This document shows positions 36,903 through 48,421 of a stretch of 64,000 nucleotides of DNA, one piece after another; positions within the stretch are counted from its first letter, which is position 1; every line of letters starts with the position of its first letter. The DNA comes from Pseudophaeomoniella oleicola. Its lineage: Eukaryota > Ascomycota > Eurotiomycetes > Phaeomoniellales > Phaeomoniellaceae. Where the stretch lies: positions 1-64,000 of the forward strand of contig QWDQ01000047.1 in the NCBI GenBank assembly GCA_003868215.1, in the 5' to 3' direction. The notes under the pieces were generated by a model. That model was not told the DNA's origin. It searched no databases and saw nothing but the letters and a program-made list of their open reading frames with translations. The translations under genes were made by a program, and so were the position numbers.

Positions 36903-37998
36903 GGATGAAGATGAATATATATATGGTGCATGAAGATCAGAGAGGAACTTGGGAACATGCCTTTTATTATTTGGAAAAGCATGGTTGGTTTTTAGATTTC
37001 TGGAAAAAGACCTGGTGTCAAGCTGTTAGATAGTCTTCCCTTCTCGCCTGAGCATTGATAAGTCAGTGGCATCTCGGCCTAGCATATCATGAGTGGGATG
37101 CAATCTCTACTTCATCATGCTTTTAGTTTATCCAAAGAATACCCACGCTCTTCATACATAAAACCACATACTGTGGAAAACAACTATATTTGCAGTTTGC
37201 AAGAGACGGTTTCTCGAACAGTGACAGAGTTGACGCCGTTTAGACAAGTGGCTGCTAAAGATTAGATGTATCTTATCTAATATTGCTTATTATCTACGGA
37301 CGTAATCACATGATGAACACCTCATGTTTAGAAATCTGAGATAAGCCTCGATACCCTCCCTTCAGTGATCAGTAAATCAGCACTAACATTGCTGCTTCCA
37401 TATGTCGTAAGCTATCGATGCCCAGCATCACTCTCCCATGTACCTCTGAGTATCACCTCGGGACAGATCCGACAAGCGTGATATTAGTGGTGACTTACCG
37501 CCGTTGACGTCTACCCAAGGTGGTTTGTTTACTTAGTATTCTGCAACGAAGACTTTACCCCGCATGATGCCGATCCGTACTCAACACTGTCGCATGTACT
37601 AATTAATTACGGGATTCGCTCTTTGAACATGATCGGCATTGATGTGAGAGCTAGATAGGATTGATACAGGCGGCGGATCATGTTGGACTTACGACTACCT
37701 CGTCTCCTATAGTCCCATAGGGTTATAGACCTCGGGGCTATAATATACTGGGTGAACAAGCAGGTATCTTATCGCCGAGTTCGCAAGTATCTCCCTTTTG
37801 GGAAGTCCTCACACCACGTTGCTTTTATAGTGCTTACAAGAGGAGCAACTGGTCGTGATATCCGTGTTGGACTCGTCAGCCAATAAGCTCGATGGCCAAC
37901 GGGCTACCTCAGCATATAAAAGTTTGAAGTAACGTCTGCTTCGGCTTGGGACATCTCTTCAGAAGAAATCCTGTAAAAGTATTCGGCCCTAGGCAGAT
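36903..37998. other. Intergenic region upstream of the flavin monooxygenase
   Basis: About 1.1 kb without an open frame worth reporting. Its last 120 bp contain a CCAAT box and a TATA-like box (separate entry). Confidence 0.65.
37880..37920 (+). promoter_or_regulatory. CCAAT and TATA-like boxes of the monooxygenase gene
   Basis: CCAAT at 37880-37884 and TATAAA at 37915-37920, about 80 bp before the ATG at 37999. Spacing is right for a fungal core promoter; function is inferred. Confidence 0.5.
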
Positions 37999-39963
37999 AT
38001 GGCAGCCCCTGCTGCGCCTCTACCCAATCTGTCCCTCCATGAGGGTACCGATCGAGACAGTGTAAGCCCTGTGGAAATAACGAGATCTTGGTTCAACACC
38101 CTGGAAACGAAGGCTTCTTCTGGCAAGCTCGACGATATCTCCGACCTCTTCATCAGCGACTGCTGGTGGAGAGATTTTGTCGGACTGTCTTGGGATATTC
38201 GGACGAAGCATGGCCTTGATGAAATAAGCCGATATCTTCAGTCTCGCACAGTCCAATCTGGTGTTACGCATTTCGAACTCATCGAAGATGGCGTGTTCCA
38301 GCCCAGACTTTCTGATCTAGGGGGGTTCATTTGGATTGAATCGGGTTTCACCTTCCAGACCAATACCAGCCAAGGCCGAGGTATCCTTCGGTTGGCCAGC
38401 GCCGGCCCATCTGAATGGAAAGCTTGGTGTGTTGCGACAGTCCTGGAAGGGTTGAAAGGGTTCAAGGAAACACCCCCACAGGAAAAGGAAGAAGAGCCTG
38501 TTCCGCAGGACCTGCAAGTATTGATCATCGGAGCAGGTACGCGCATCATAGTAGCCACAAAACATATCTAAACTCGCTTAGGCCATTCGGGACTTTCCCT
38601 GGCGGCACGGTTGAAGGCAATGAACGTGAAAACACTAGTTGTGGACAAATCATCCCAAGTCGGGAGCTCATGGAGAGCTCGCTATCGAGTGAGTTGGTTG
38701 TCCGATCCCTCACTAGGCCTTGCATTTACTAATTGTATTAGTCTATCACTGCACACACCCCAAAATACTCGGACCACTATCCTTACCTCAAGTTTCCCGA
38801 GGAGTACCCCAAGCTGCCGAAACAGGACGACATTTTGAAATGGATGGAGCATTACCAAGAGGCTCTCGGTCTCGAAGTTGAGCTTGGCGTCAATGTCAGG
38901 AGTGTTGATTATGATGCGTCATCTCGAAAATATGCGGTCAAAGCTGATCTTAGTGATGGTCGAGAAATGATCCTCCATCCCCATCACGTCGTCCTCGCAA
39001 CCGGCCTACTCGGTGATATTCCCTCCCTGCCGTCATTCGACAATCAGGAGACTTTCAAAGGTCAAATATACCACTCGGGTGAATACAAGCAAGCCAACCT
39101 CATCGATGGACTCGAAAAGAAGAAGATCGTTCTCGTTGGGGCAGGTACAAGTTCTCACGATATCGCACAAGAGCTTGTTAATTCAGGCGCTGGAGATGTT
39201 ACAATGATCCAAAGAAGCCCAATGTTCGTTTTTACCTTAGAAGCCGAGGAAAAGCTCCTTCTTGCGCCGTGGCAAATGATGGGAACAGAAGACGCCGATC
39301 TAGCCGGCAACAGCTTTCCGTTCCCGGTAGCCTTTACCATGGCCCTCGGCCTCACGAGTATGGTAGTACAGCATGATGAAGATCTCTTAAAGCGTCTGGA
39401 AAAAGCAGGAATGGCGATAAAGAGAGGAGAAAATGGCGAAGGGCTTTTGCACGACCAACTTCTCAAGTTTGGTCATTTCTACATTGACCAGGGCGCATGC
39501 GAGATGATCATTGACGGCAGAATCAAGGTAAGGCAACACCAGGACGGTGCCAAGGGATTCTACGACCACGGAGTCATCTTGGGCGATGGGAGCAAGATCG
39601 AGGCCGATCTGGTCATTCTGGCCACTGGATCCGAGACAGCGCCTCGAGCTGCAGAAAGCATCATGGGTAAAGAATTTCTCGCAAAGGTCGGAACGATGGG
39701 CAAGTTCGATGACGAGGGTGAGCTGAGTGGAGTAAGTCCCCCCCTTCAAACAATCTATGTCTTCCTTTGTCATCATCACCACAAGCTTATCAGATTTACT
39801 AACTTCGACTGTCTTTCAAAAAAAAAAGTGGTGGCGTCCTACTGGAGCACCCGGGTTCTGGTACATGACCGGAAACTTCTCTCTGAGCCGATTCATGTCC
39901 AGACTCGTCGCTCTCCAGATCAAAGCCGTTGAGGAAGGACTGAATAAAGAATACTATCTTTAA
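37999..39963 (+). CDS. NTF2-like plus flavin-containing monooxygenase
   Basis: Predicted 589-aa FAD/NADPH monooxygenase. Residues about 25-150 resemble the SnoaL/NTF2-like N-terminal domain of fungal FMO-like proteins. The FAD Rossmann motif IIGAGHSGLSLAARL lies at about 175-190, the FMO signature FKGQIYHSGEY follows, and a second dinucleotide motif KIVLVGAGTSSHDIAQEL binds NADPH. The end, GAPGFWYMTGNFSLSRFMS, is conserved in the group. Four exons: 37999-38536, 38582-38688, 38742-39731 and 39829-39963. Introns are 45, 53 and 97 bp; the last ends in an A-rich acceptor, CAAAAAAAAAAAG. Annotations of such proteins range from dimethylaniline monooxygenase to indole-pyruvate monooxygenase-like; the substrate cannot be read from sequence. 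No biosynthetic partners flank it. Confidence 0.88.
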
Positions 39964-40808
39964 AAAGGAGACTACACGGCACGACTCCATCTTACTTCCG
40001 AGCCCCCCCCCCTCCCCCCGGCACGAGAGAAAGAGAGAGACGAAGAGCAGAAAACGAATGAAATGAAAGGGACGGGGACGCTTTGGAACTTCTTTTTTCT
40101 TTAGGGTAGTAACATTTAAGGATAGGGGGCTCTTGCACATACTGTCCCAATTTTGAAGAAGGAAAGAAAGGAGACCGACCGGGGGATCGTTATTGAAAAC
40201 CAGACAAGACACTTTCGCATAACGTAAACAATGTAAACATGTTGAGTCTAGGCGCTGCTGTCCTTACTTCTCTGATACACCCCAATACCTACCTTACCTC
40301 CCTACCTTATTCTAGTAGAACGGAAAAAAAATCCGTCACTATTAGACTGTACATACTTTTGCACCAAAATCATTGGTTTTCATAGTAAAAAGTAATAGTA
40401 ACAGTAATAATAATAATAGTCCTATAAAACACCCTTAATTCTACATAAAACGTTCCCATACGTTTGAATAAATTGATTAGACAGAAGCCGTCGTCATTGA
40501 TGAGTTGCGTTTGTTGGTAATTATCGGGAGACAGGAGGGGCGGGAAGTACCTAGGTATGCATAAGTACCGGACTCGGTGATTAAATCCCTCCGGGTTGTA
40601 CGCTTTGGCGATATGGATATTTGGCGGCCCTCCGTCCACCTACCTGGTAAAGGAAACGGGGGGAGAGGGGTCGGGAACGACGACGATGAGGACGATGATG
40701 ATATGGTAATGACGAGGGCATCAAGGAGATGAATAAATCATGCTCATGATTTTTATATAGGTACATATATTGTGCTGCAGTAGTACTACCGTGCTACAAA
40801 CCCATGTT
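39964..40808. other. Convergent intergenic region
   Basis: 845 bp between the monooxygenase and F-box stop codons. It contains mixed A/T-rich DNA and a TACCTAGGTA motif at 40550-40559. No gene is seen. Confidence 0.6.
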
Positions 40809-42422
40809 CTACGAGTTATTATGCTCCCATTGAATCCGGTAGGCTGAGACAGGGTGAAGGATAAGTGAGTCCAGTTTCATATAACGGAGTGCGGAGCCGG
40901 CGTCTTTGAACTCGGAAGGAGGCAGTTGGATGGTTTCGACAGCGAGATCTTGAACGGTAACGTCGTGTCTGAGGGCGGCCACCTGTCTCCATGCGGATAT
41001 CACACTGTCGTCCAAGGATAAAGTCTGTGTACATTGCCAAGTGATTTTGGCGGATTCGGCTGTAGCCTGATATCGAAATATGCCTGCGTTCTGTTTTCCT
41101 GCGTTCCACAATTCCATCAGCTCCAGCTTGGGCATTTTCATGGCGGCTAGAGCAGCAGCGAGAAGCAAGTCGTTGACGGCGCGCGTGTCCGAACATGACT
41201 TCAGGCTCTCTGAAGTTAAGGTCAACGATGTGAGATGTTCACAATTGGTAACGGAATGACGTTCTGGCCGTCCTGAACAGGAAACCTCGGTATTGAAAAG
41301 GTGAAAGTGGCCGAAAAAGTCTCTAGCATCAACCACAAAAGAGATCGATAGTTGCTCGAGGCAGTGACTGGCTTCGAACAAAGTTCTGCTCAGACTTTGG
41401 TCAGCTCTGGGCCTACCATGATGTCTGTGAAAGACCTTGCTGGAGCTTTGAAATATGGTTAACCTTTTCAAGGAGGCTGGGAAATGAACACCAAATGTCG
41501 ACGCCGAGCCTGTCATGGTACAGTCAGTTGAACTCGGCCCAGCCTCATGAAAAGGCTCCCCTGACATACGCATTCTCCAGTTTATCTCATCACAGTTGGT
41601 TAGAAGGCGCCATCGCTCTAAATGGATGTTCTCCAACCGAGACAGACTCTTCCAAATGCGAGCCAATGCGTGTGGATCGAAGTTGGGATACTGTTGCCGG
41701 TGAACGAGAAATGCGGTGACGACACGGATTTGGGGAAAACCTGGAGTGTCCGGGAGCGACACGTGTTGGAAGTTGAAATCCAAAGCTCTTATTCCGAGGA
41801 GTCTAGATCTGAAGAGGTTCCAGATATCCAGAAAGGATGCTGCGTGCACTACACTTGAACACTGGTGAAACACATCGGCGTAATGGGAGTGAACATCTCT
41901 TCGGGATCTGTATGGCTCGAGAGAGCGAGTCGCCAAGAACTCCGAATAGCAATCCAATTCAGTCTCGAAGTCATCGTTAACACCAAAAGGATTCGACTCA
42001 TGGGGATAATGAGCGCTGAGTTCAAGCGTCAGCCCTTGATTAGCATGTTCCCATGCGGAAAGGATTGCCCAAAGATTCCACACGGCGGCAGTAAGATCAC
42101 TTTCGTTTCTAGCATGTTCATGCTCTGTTTCCCGCCTCGCGTAGCCAGACCAACTATGATCGGTGAGCTTGATACGTAACCAAATGTGCTTCACGAATCT
42201 TCTCCGTCGATGAAGGACGACTCGGTCAAAGTCGACTAGATCCGAGGGATCCAGTGTGAAATGGTGGAAGATCTTTGGCTCAAAAAAATCCTGCCAGTGT
42301 CTACAGACTGAAGCACAGCCAGCTAGGGATTGCCGCTTCGAATCATTGCTGTTGTAGACTTCTGCGATATTGTTCAGAATCATAAGTTGGATCTCAGCGG
42401 GTAGATGACCCCAATGTGCCAT
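40809..42422 (-). CDS. F-box protein
   Basis: 537-aa single-exon gene. The N-terminus (HLPAEIQLMILNNI, then CASVCRHWQDFFEPKIF, residues 5-55) is a standard F-box, which binds Skp1 in SCF ubiquitin ligases. The rest is a long region with scattered Leu/His-rich segments but no clear WD40 or leucine-rich repeats. Fungal genomes carry many such orphan F-box proteins; the substrate is unknown. It is divergent from the SRP40-like gene (710 bp) and convergent with the monooxygenase. Confidence 0.85.
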   Translation of the reverse strand: MAHWGHLPAEIQLMILNNIAEVYNSNDSKRQSLAGCASVCRHWQDFFEPKIFHHFTLDPSDLVDFDRVVLHRRRRFVKHIWLRIKLTDHSWSGYARRETEHEHARNESDLTAAVWNLWAILSAWEHANQGLTLELSAHYPHESNPFGVNDDFETELDCYSEFLATRSLEPYRSRRDVHSHYADVFHQCSSVVHAASFLDIWNLFRSRLLGIRALDFNFQHVSLPDTPGFPQIRVVTAFLVHRQQYPNFDPHALARIWKSLSRLENIHLERWRLLTNCDEINWRMRMSGEPFHEAGPSSTDCTMTGSASTFGVHFPASLKRLTIFQSSSKVFHRHHGRPRADQSLSRTLFEASHCLEQLSISFVVDARDFFGHFHLFNTEVSCSGRPERHSVTNCEHLTSLTLTSESLKSCSDTRAVNDLLLAAALAAMKMPKLELMELWNAGKQNAGIFRYQATAESAKITWQCTQTLSLDDSVISAWRQVAALRHDVTVQDLAVETIQLPPSEFKDAGSALRYMKLDSLILHPVSAYRIQWEHNNS

Positions 42423-43132
42423 ATTGTATCCTATTGAGAACGTGAGTTCTTGAGAGATTGAGGAACCGAAAGAGATACAGTAAGCTGATTAATATCTCTC
42501 TTTTCACAGTTTGATGGCTCTTGATGATCTCGTTACCATCCCTGCGGATACTGATGAGATCGGATACAGCTAGCAACCATGAACCGGAAGATATGGGCTC
42601 TACATAGCTTTCCTTTCTTTTCTCTTCTGGTTGCTTGCTGCTGGAGAGGGGATGAGTTGTTCAGCAATTCTAACAGTTCTAAGTTTTCGCATGGTGGCAT
42701 GGTCAAACCTTTGTATATCTCTACAAAGTGAAACCATGCCGGTGAGACTCTCATCAATCTCCCTTCGGTGCACCAGGCCGTGATGGCGTGGTAGTTGCTA
42801 GTCTACGTGATATGGGTAATAAGGTAATATAGGATGAAATGATTGTCTGTGTTGATAGTCGATCACTTCACCAAGTCGACACTGTAAAGTAGCAGTCACC
42901 ATGTAATTCCAGCGTCCCTGTCGGAGATGGAAGTGATTGTGGTACCTTTCCTATCAATTCGGCCCCGCAAATCAATTTGATCCACTTTTGATTTATTCCA
43001 AAAGTTTCCTGGCAGAATTTATTGAGATAAAATTTTCTGAGAGAAGGTAGGTACCATCGTTCACTTGTGTGCAATTCAGTCTGGGGTGGTATATCCGATT
43101 TCATTTCTCCTCCTGTTGTTCCTATACACGTC
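42423..43132. promoter_or_regulatory. Divergent promoter region, F-box / SRP40-like
   Basis: 710 bp between divergent start codons. The SRP40-like frame is open upstream to a GTG at 43067, so its first ATG is at 43133. No strong box is recognised. Confidence 0.45.
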
Positions 43133-44746
43133 ATGCAAAAATCCACCAAAAAGTCTGCGCAGCCGAACTCACCCAGCGCTTCACAATCTCCAAAGAAGAC
43201 CTCTGACCGCCCGCAACCCGCCTGGCTATTCCCGCCAGACGACAAGAATCCAGTGCTCAACCCGAAGAGTGAAAAGGCTACCAAGAAAGAAGAGGCTGCG
43301 CGTGACAAGGCACTCGACTTCATGAAGCGAAAGGTTCACAACGCGCCAGATCGGCCAGCACCGCCGTCTGATCTGTTGACATTGATCGGGGCTTTTCTGA
43401 CCGAGTATGGCTTTCACTCTACCAGCCGCATATTCACGAATGAGCGTCAAAATCGCAAAGTCCTCAATGGGTGGGAGGACAACATAGGTCAGAAGTTGGC
43501 AGAGGGTACACCAGGCTTGGAAGAAATATACAAGAAGTGGCAGAAGGGATCTGTTGCAAAGAAGGGCAATAAGACCTCTACAAGCGGAAGTGACGGTGAA
43601 ATTGCATCTTCTGACAGCGATGCCGGTGTTCAGACGAAGTCAAAGGAGTTGAGCAACGGTGAATCTTCCTCGGATTCAGACTCGGATGTTGAGATGGAGG
43701 AGGCGCCAAAACCAAAGAAAACAAAGGGTGCCAAGAAGGCAGCGTCCCCAGCTCGTTCATCGGCATCCTCATCTTCATCTTCATCAGACAGCGATGCGGA
43801 CGACGAAGAAGAGGACAAGCCCGTCGCGAAGGCTGTGAAGGTTGTACCTAGCGCAGCGGTCAATAAGCTAAAGCGTAAGGCCGAGTCAAGCTCCTCTGGA
43901 TCAAGTTCCTCTTCCTCGTCAGACTCTGATTCTGAGCCTTCTGAGGACGATAAGAAGCCACAAGCAAAGAAGGCCAAGACGACATTACACAGTACCGCTG
44001 CAAAGGTCTCCCCGGCCGACGAGAAAGCTTCCGATGAGGCGTCTACTTCCAGCGATGACGATTCTAGTGAATCTAGTGGGTCATCCTCAACAACGTCAGA
44101 CTCAGGTTCAAATTCAAGCGAGTCAGATGACGAGGCAACGGGGAAGGAGTCCGCTAAGAAGGTGGAATCTCAGACAGACAGTGACAGCCCTGACACGAGT
44201 TCAGAGTCAGATTCAGAATCGTCCTCTGCTTCCGATGACTCCGAAGCGGAAACAAAGCCCAAAAAGACCCAAGTCACCAAGTTGAAGGCCCCTAAAGCAA
44301 GTCGCGAGACCTCAAGTTCATCTTCTGCCACCGTCAAAGGTGACTCCAAGAAAGCTTCCGCTACGTCCGGATCAACCTCTTCGTCGTCTGCAACCTCGAA
44401 AACCAGTTCAGAGTCAGAAAGTGGAGCGCCTAAGAAGTCCTCCGTCGTGACGGAGCCGGCAGGACCCACTACCATCTCAACTCAGACAACTCCAGCAGCC
44501 CAGGAGAAGAGGAAACATAAGGGAACCCAACCGACACCTCTGGCCAAATTGAGCGAAGAAATGAAAAACGGGGATTACCTATCCAACCAGTACCAGAGCT
44601 ATGATTACGCCGAGCGTGCTTATCAGGATTTGATTGTTACACGGGGTAAAGGGTTTACGAAAGAGAAGAACAAAAAGAAGAGGGGCAGCTACCGTGGAGG
44701 CACGATTGACGTTGGGCCTGGCAAAGGTTTCAAGTTTGACGACTAG
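43133..44746 (+). CDS. SRP40/Nopp140-like nucleolar phosphoprotein
   Basis: 537-aa single-exon gene. The N-terminal part includes a LisH-like segment (PPSDLLTLIGAFLTEYGF). The long middle consists of acidic serine clusters (SSSDSDSD type) alternating with basic Lys/Ala/Pro stretches, the hallmark of Nopp140. The C-terminal domain, NQYQSYDYAERAYQDL..GKGFTKEKNKKKRGSYRGG, matches the conserved SRP40 C-terminal domain. Yeast Srp40 and animal Nopp140 act as chaperones for small nucleolar RNP assembly and are heavily CK2-phosphorylated; many SD/SE sites here fit that. Start chosen at the first ATG of the frame. Confidence 0.9.
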   Translation: MQKSTKKSAQPNSPSASQSPKKTSDRPQPAWLFPPDDKNPVLNPKSEKATKKEEAARDKALDFMKRKVHNAPDRPAPPSDLLTLIGAFLTEYGFHSTSRIFTNERQNRKVLNGWEDNIGQKLAEGTPGLEEIYKKWQKGSVAKKGNKTSTSGSDGEIASSDSDAGVQTKSKELSNGESSSDSDSDVEMEEAPKPKKTKGAKKAASPARSSASSSSSSSDSDADDEEEDKPVAKAVKVVPSAAVNKLKRKAESSSSGSSSSSSSDSDSEPSEDDKKPQAKKAKTTLHSTAAKVSPADEKASDEASTSSDDDSSESSGSSSTTSDSGSNSSESDDEATGKESAKKVESQTDSDSPDTSSESDSESSSASDDSEAETKPKKTQVTKLKAPKASRETSSSSSATVKGDSKKASATSGSTSSSSATSKTSSESESGAPKKSSVVTEPAGPTTISTQTTPAAQEKRKHKGTQPTPLAKLSEEMKNGDYLSNQYQSYDYAERAYQDLIVTRGKGFTKEKNKKKRGSYRGGTIDVGPGKGFKFDD

Positions 44747-45644
44747 AGATGTCCAGTCGAACGTTGTTTGAAGGGGGCGTTGGCCAGATTTCCCAAACGG
44801 ACGTTACCTTGTGAGCAAGTGCGAAGGGTAGTACTTCGGAAACAATAAACCAAGCATTTTATAATAGACTTGTTTAGGATTCTTCTTTTGGTGGTACCGT
44901 TAAAAGTAGCGAGCATGATTATTTGCCGGGACTTCGACCCAAGAAAAGTTATTACTGTATGGGTAGTAGGATAGGATAGGATAGGATACTAGGTACCTAC
45001 CTAGATGAGCAGAAATCATGATACGAAGGACATTAGGTAGGTAGATTTGAGTTTGTTTCGGTTGTTTTATTCCAGTCCCCCTCCCTGGTGGTTCCTTTCT
45101 TTCAGACTGACCCCGGACAATGAATGAGATATCAAATTATTTAGAAAACGGATGGAAATGAAAAGGCTGTTGTTTGTTGACTCTACTACTTAACGTATAG
45201 TGAGTGAGTGGTATAATTAGGGGAGGATTTTTTTTTGTTTTTTTCAACTTTATAGGAGGAGGTAATTACCTAAGGTAGGTAGGTACCTAGGTAGTAGATA
45301 AGGTATAGCTTTTTTTCCCCTTTTTTGGGGGGGGGGGGTATGGTATGGTAATCATGATGATGGTAAGGTAAGAAAGAGGAAGGAAAGCATAGAAAGTAAT
45401 GTAGTAAGTAGTAAGTAGTAAGTAGTAGGAATGCAGCATTACCTATTTCTCTTATCTGTGTAGGTTGGTAGGTAGGTAGGTAGGTAGGTAGGTAGATTAG
45501 GGTATGAGATGATATGATATGAATTGTTGGTTGTAGGTTGGGAGTGGTAGTGGGAATGGGAAGGATAGATAGATAGAGTGAGGGAAAGAAAAAGAAGAAG
45601 AAAAAAAAAAGGAGAAAAAAGGGAGAAAGAGAGGGAGGTATTTA
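44747..45644. other. Low-complexity intergenic region
   Basis: It contains CCTAGGTACC motifs (44988-45004, 45273-45296), a G run (45329-45339), a GTAGTAA heptamer array (45401-45427), a GGTA tetramer array (45466-45494) and a purine-rich stretch up to the transposon. No gene is seen. Confidence 0.65.
45401..45494. repeat. GTAGTAA and GGTA tandem arrays
   Basis: Two arrays separated by 38 bp: a 7-bp GTAGTAA repeat (45401-45427) and about seven GGTA units (45466-45494). Confidence 0.85.
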
Positions 45645-45687
45645 AATCGCCCCACCAGGATTTGACGTAACCCAGTTGTAACGCATC
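45645..45687 (+). repeat. Left terminal inverted repeat
   Basis: 43 bp; 39 positions match the reverse complement of 47451-47493. The preceding TA at 45643-45644 is one copy of the presumed target duplication. Confidence 0.9.
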
Positions 45688-47450
45688 TTTCAACCTTTAA
45701 TAACTCTTAACACAGCCAAATTACAACGCCTATATCTTAATTAAAACCTGTCAAAATGAAGCTTAAATTACAGTTATGAGAAAAGAGCATTCAGAAAGCC
45801 TTATTAATTTTTTAGATTAACGATTTTACGTCGATTCGTAAATGCGTAAAGATTTATGGTTTAAACGAGATCATTTTACGGTACAGAAGAAAAAACTATT
45901 TTAATGTCATTATAAATCATTAAGATTAATAATTATTAACGTTTACATAAAAGACTTCGCTTATTAAATAGATATTAAAACTAAATATTTAAAAACATAC
46001 GCCTGCTTCTATTTAAATACGAGATATAATACGAGTTATTTAAACGGCTAACAGCGTTTTTTTATCTTTATTTTTACTAAATATTAACTGATTTAGACGT
46101 TTCCGATAACGTAATTTTAAAATTTTTATAATTTTAAGTAAGAACTTAAACGTCGTTCGTATATACGATACGAATTTAAAAATACTCCGTAAATAATTTA
46201 CCCTGTTTAAAAAAACGATTACTGAGAATTCCATAAAACCTGCCGATATATATAATATAAATAAAACAGACATAACACTGAACGTTTATTAAAATTAATA
46301 AATATTAAAATTAATTAATAAATCGCAGATTTATATAAAAACGCTTTAAAACCGGGAATGGGTTACGATTATTAAGATAATTAGGGCGACAGGAACCTGA
46401 TTATAATTTTTAATTATCTTTAAGAAATAAAATCTTTAATTCATTTAATTTCTAATCAAAAAAACTCCTAATTAACGATATACGGTTTTAGAGAATGACT
46501 GGATTTTTAATAATATCGTTTTAAACTGATTTAAAACGATCTTTTTGTCGTAAATCTCGTCGTCGTCAAATCCTACGTTAATTTTATTAATTATGAATAA
46601 ACACAAGACCTATTATATCTTTGAATTTATATAAAAATATAAACGTAATAACGTTATAATTTTATATCTTCCTGCGTATTCGTCGTACGTTACACAGTCT
46701 TTAGATTTAGTTTATTTTTTAAACGTTAAACAGCGTTATAGAACCTAGTTAATATAAATAATTATTTTCGCGGATTTAAATTTTATTAAGAAAATTTAGT
46801 TCGTTTAATTATATAAAAAAACGAGTCTAGAAGGCCTTAATAAGTATAATATTCGAAACGGTTAAAAAATAAATGGTTTATTATTTTTCGATTCAGTCAA
46901 AATCTATAAATCTCGTTTAATAACAACGGTTTAATCCGAATTAACTAAAACAGTTATTTCTGTTTCGATTACGTTTTTTAAGGTTTAACGAATTCTAGAA
47001 GAAAACTGGAATATATTATATAATATACGTTAATTAACGACGTCGATTACGATTCTGAAAAAAATAAAATCTTTAAATAGATTTATGTTTATATTTCTTC
47101 GTAAGATTTAAAAAAATTTTAGTTTATCTAACGTCGCTGAGATAAAAGCTATTTATAATTATATAAATTTTTAAATAAAACTAGCTTTATCTCGAGATAT
47201 AAAAGAACGTATAAGAATTATCGTTAATTTTAATACTCAGTTTATTACTGTACAGGACGTCGTCGCAGCTTAGAAGGAAAAAAAGACTAAAATAAAGATC
47301 TATACCGCTAGAAATGATAAATAAGACCTTTAACGTATTGCGTAAAACATATAATTAACGTCTATAAATAGCTTCATGTTCAATTTTCAAATTTGATGTA
47401 TTATAGGCCTCGTTTAATAGCTTCGAATATACAGGCGTTTTAAGGGTTTT

Positions 47451-47493
47451 GGTGCGTTATAACTGGGTTGCGTCAAATCCTGGTGGGGCGACT
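47451..47493 (-). repeat. Right terminal inverted repeat
   Basis: 43 bp, partner of 45645-45687. It is followed by TA at 47494-47495. GC-rich relative to the element body. Confidence 0.9.
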
Positions 47494-47495
47494 TA

Positions 47496-48421
47496 TTGGT
47501 TTCATCTTGACTGTCATTGGAATTGGAATTGGGATTGGTCTGATTGATGGATATATATATGTCTCTTAGATACGTAGAGGATATGTACGGATAGATAGAT
47601 AAATCCATTCCCTTCGATAACTAGTTGGTTGGTCATGGGAAATGTGGAAGATTGCTATGCGTGGTGGGACGTGTGTAGGATAGATGGGCCACTGAGATTT
47701 GTTGAGATGTTTTCTTGTTTTAATTCGGGGTTGAAGGTTCGGAGTTTGACCAAAGATCAGAATACCATGGGACCGAAGGATGGTAGGTGAGGATTAGGTT
47801 GAGATGTGTGGGATTTGTTTTCTTCCCGTTGGTGAAGGGAGTCCTGAGTAAGAGAAAAGGCAGCGGTTGTCACTGGTTCGTTCTGGATGGTGACGGGTTG
47901 CGACGATGAGGTCGTCGTAGTGCTCTTGCTCGAATGAGGTATCACCGTGAGCGTGAGGGAGATGACGAGTCTCAGCCGAGATATTCGGAATCCACCGGTG
48001 GTGTCGATCATAGCCGACGACGAACCCCAGCTTCGTGTTGTAACGACTTTCAATGCACGATCAGCGAAGAATAATGATTTCATCCATGAGTCACATGTCT
48101 CCAATCAGGCTTATCGGATTTGACGGAAAGCAACGGGAGTCGATAGATATGATACCCCTGGACGCGGTGATTCGATAGTGTAGGTGGACTTCTGCCCACG
48201 AGTCACGCGTTGTTTATCATCCAGGTACAGACGCTGGAGTGATTTAACGCGGTAAGAACAAACGTTTTCCAGTCACGACCATACTGCCGGTGCATATGAC
48301 GTTGAATCAGGCCCGTGGGGTATGGAACCAACATGTGCATCGACCACCAGATTGCAGATCAGCGGGTCGGTATGATCGTCGAGAGATCGTGTCGTAAAGA
48401 TGGATCCTACGGTCCTGACGT
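47496..48421. other. Intergenic region 3' of the GH12 gene
   Basis: 926 bp of ordinary composition. It begins exactly at the transposon end, so the drop in AT content coincides with the inverted repeat. An open frame at 47757-48104 (minus) has no motif and is not called. Confidence 0.55.

Larger units (their letters stand above)
45645..47493 (+). mobile_element. RIP-degraded Fot1/pogo-type DNA transposon
   Basis: 1849 bp bounded by inverted repeats of 43 bp (45645-45687 and 47451-47493; left end AATCGCCCCACCAGG, right end in complement AGTCGCCCCACCAGG). The ends differ at four positions, all transitions. TA flanks both ends (45643-45644, 47494-47495), the usual target duplication of Tc1/mariner elements. 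The body is extremely AT-rich, with many stops and no long frame; CpG is still common, which fits repeat-induced point mutation acting mainly on CpA. On the plus strand, 45780-45885 still resembles the helix-turn-helix start of a Fot1/pogo transposase (FTSIRKC, KIYGLNE), which sets the orientation. Length fits Fot1-like elements. Family assignment rests on this relic, size and TA. Confidence 0.85.

Noticed and set aside
46040-46273. 77-codon minus-strand frame inside the AT-rich element
   Set aside because: A by-product of extreme AT content, on the strand opposite to the transposase-like remnant.
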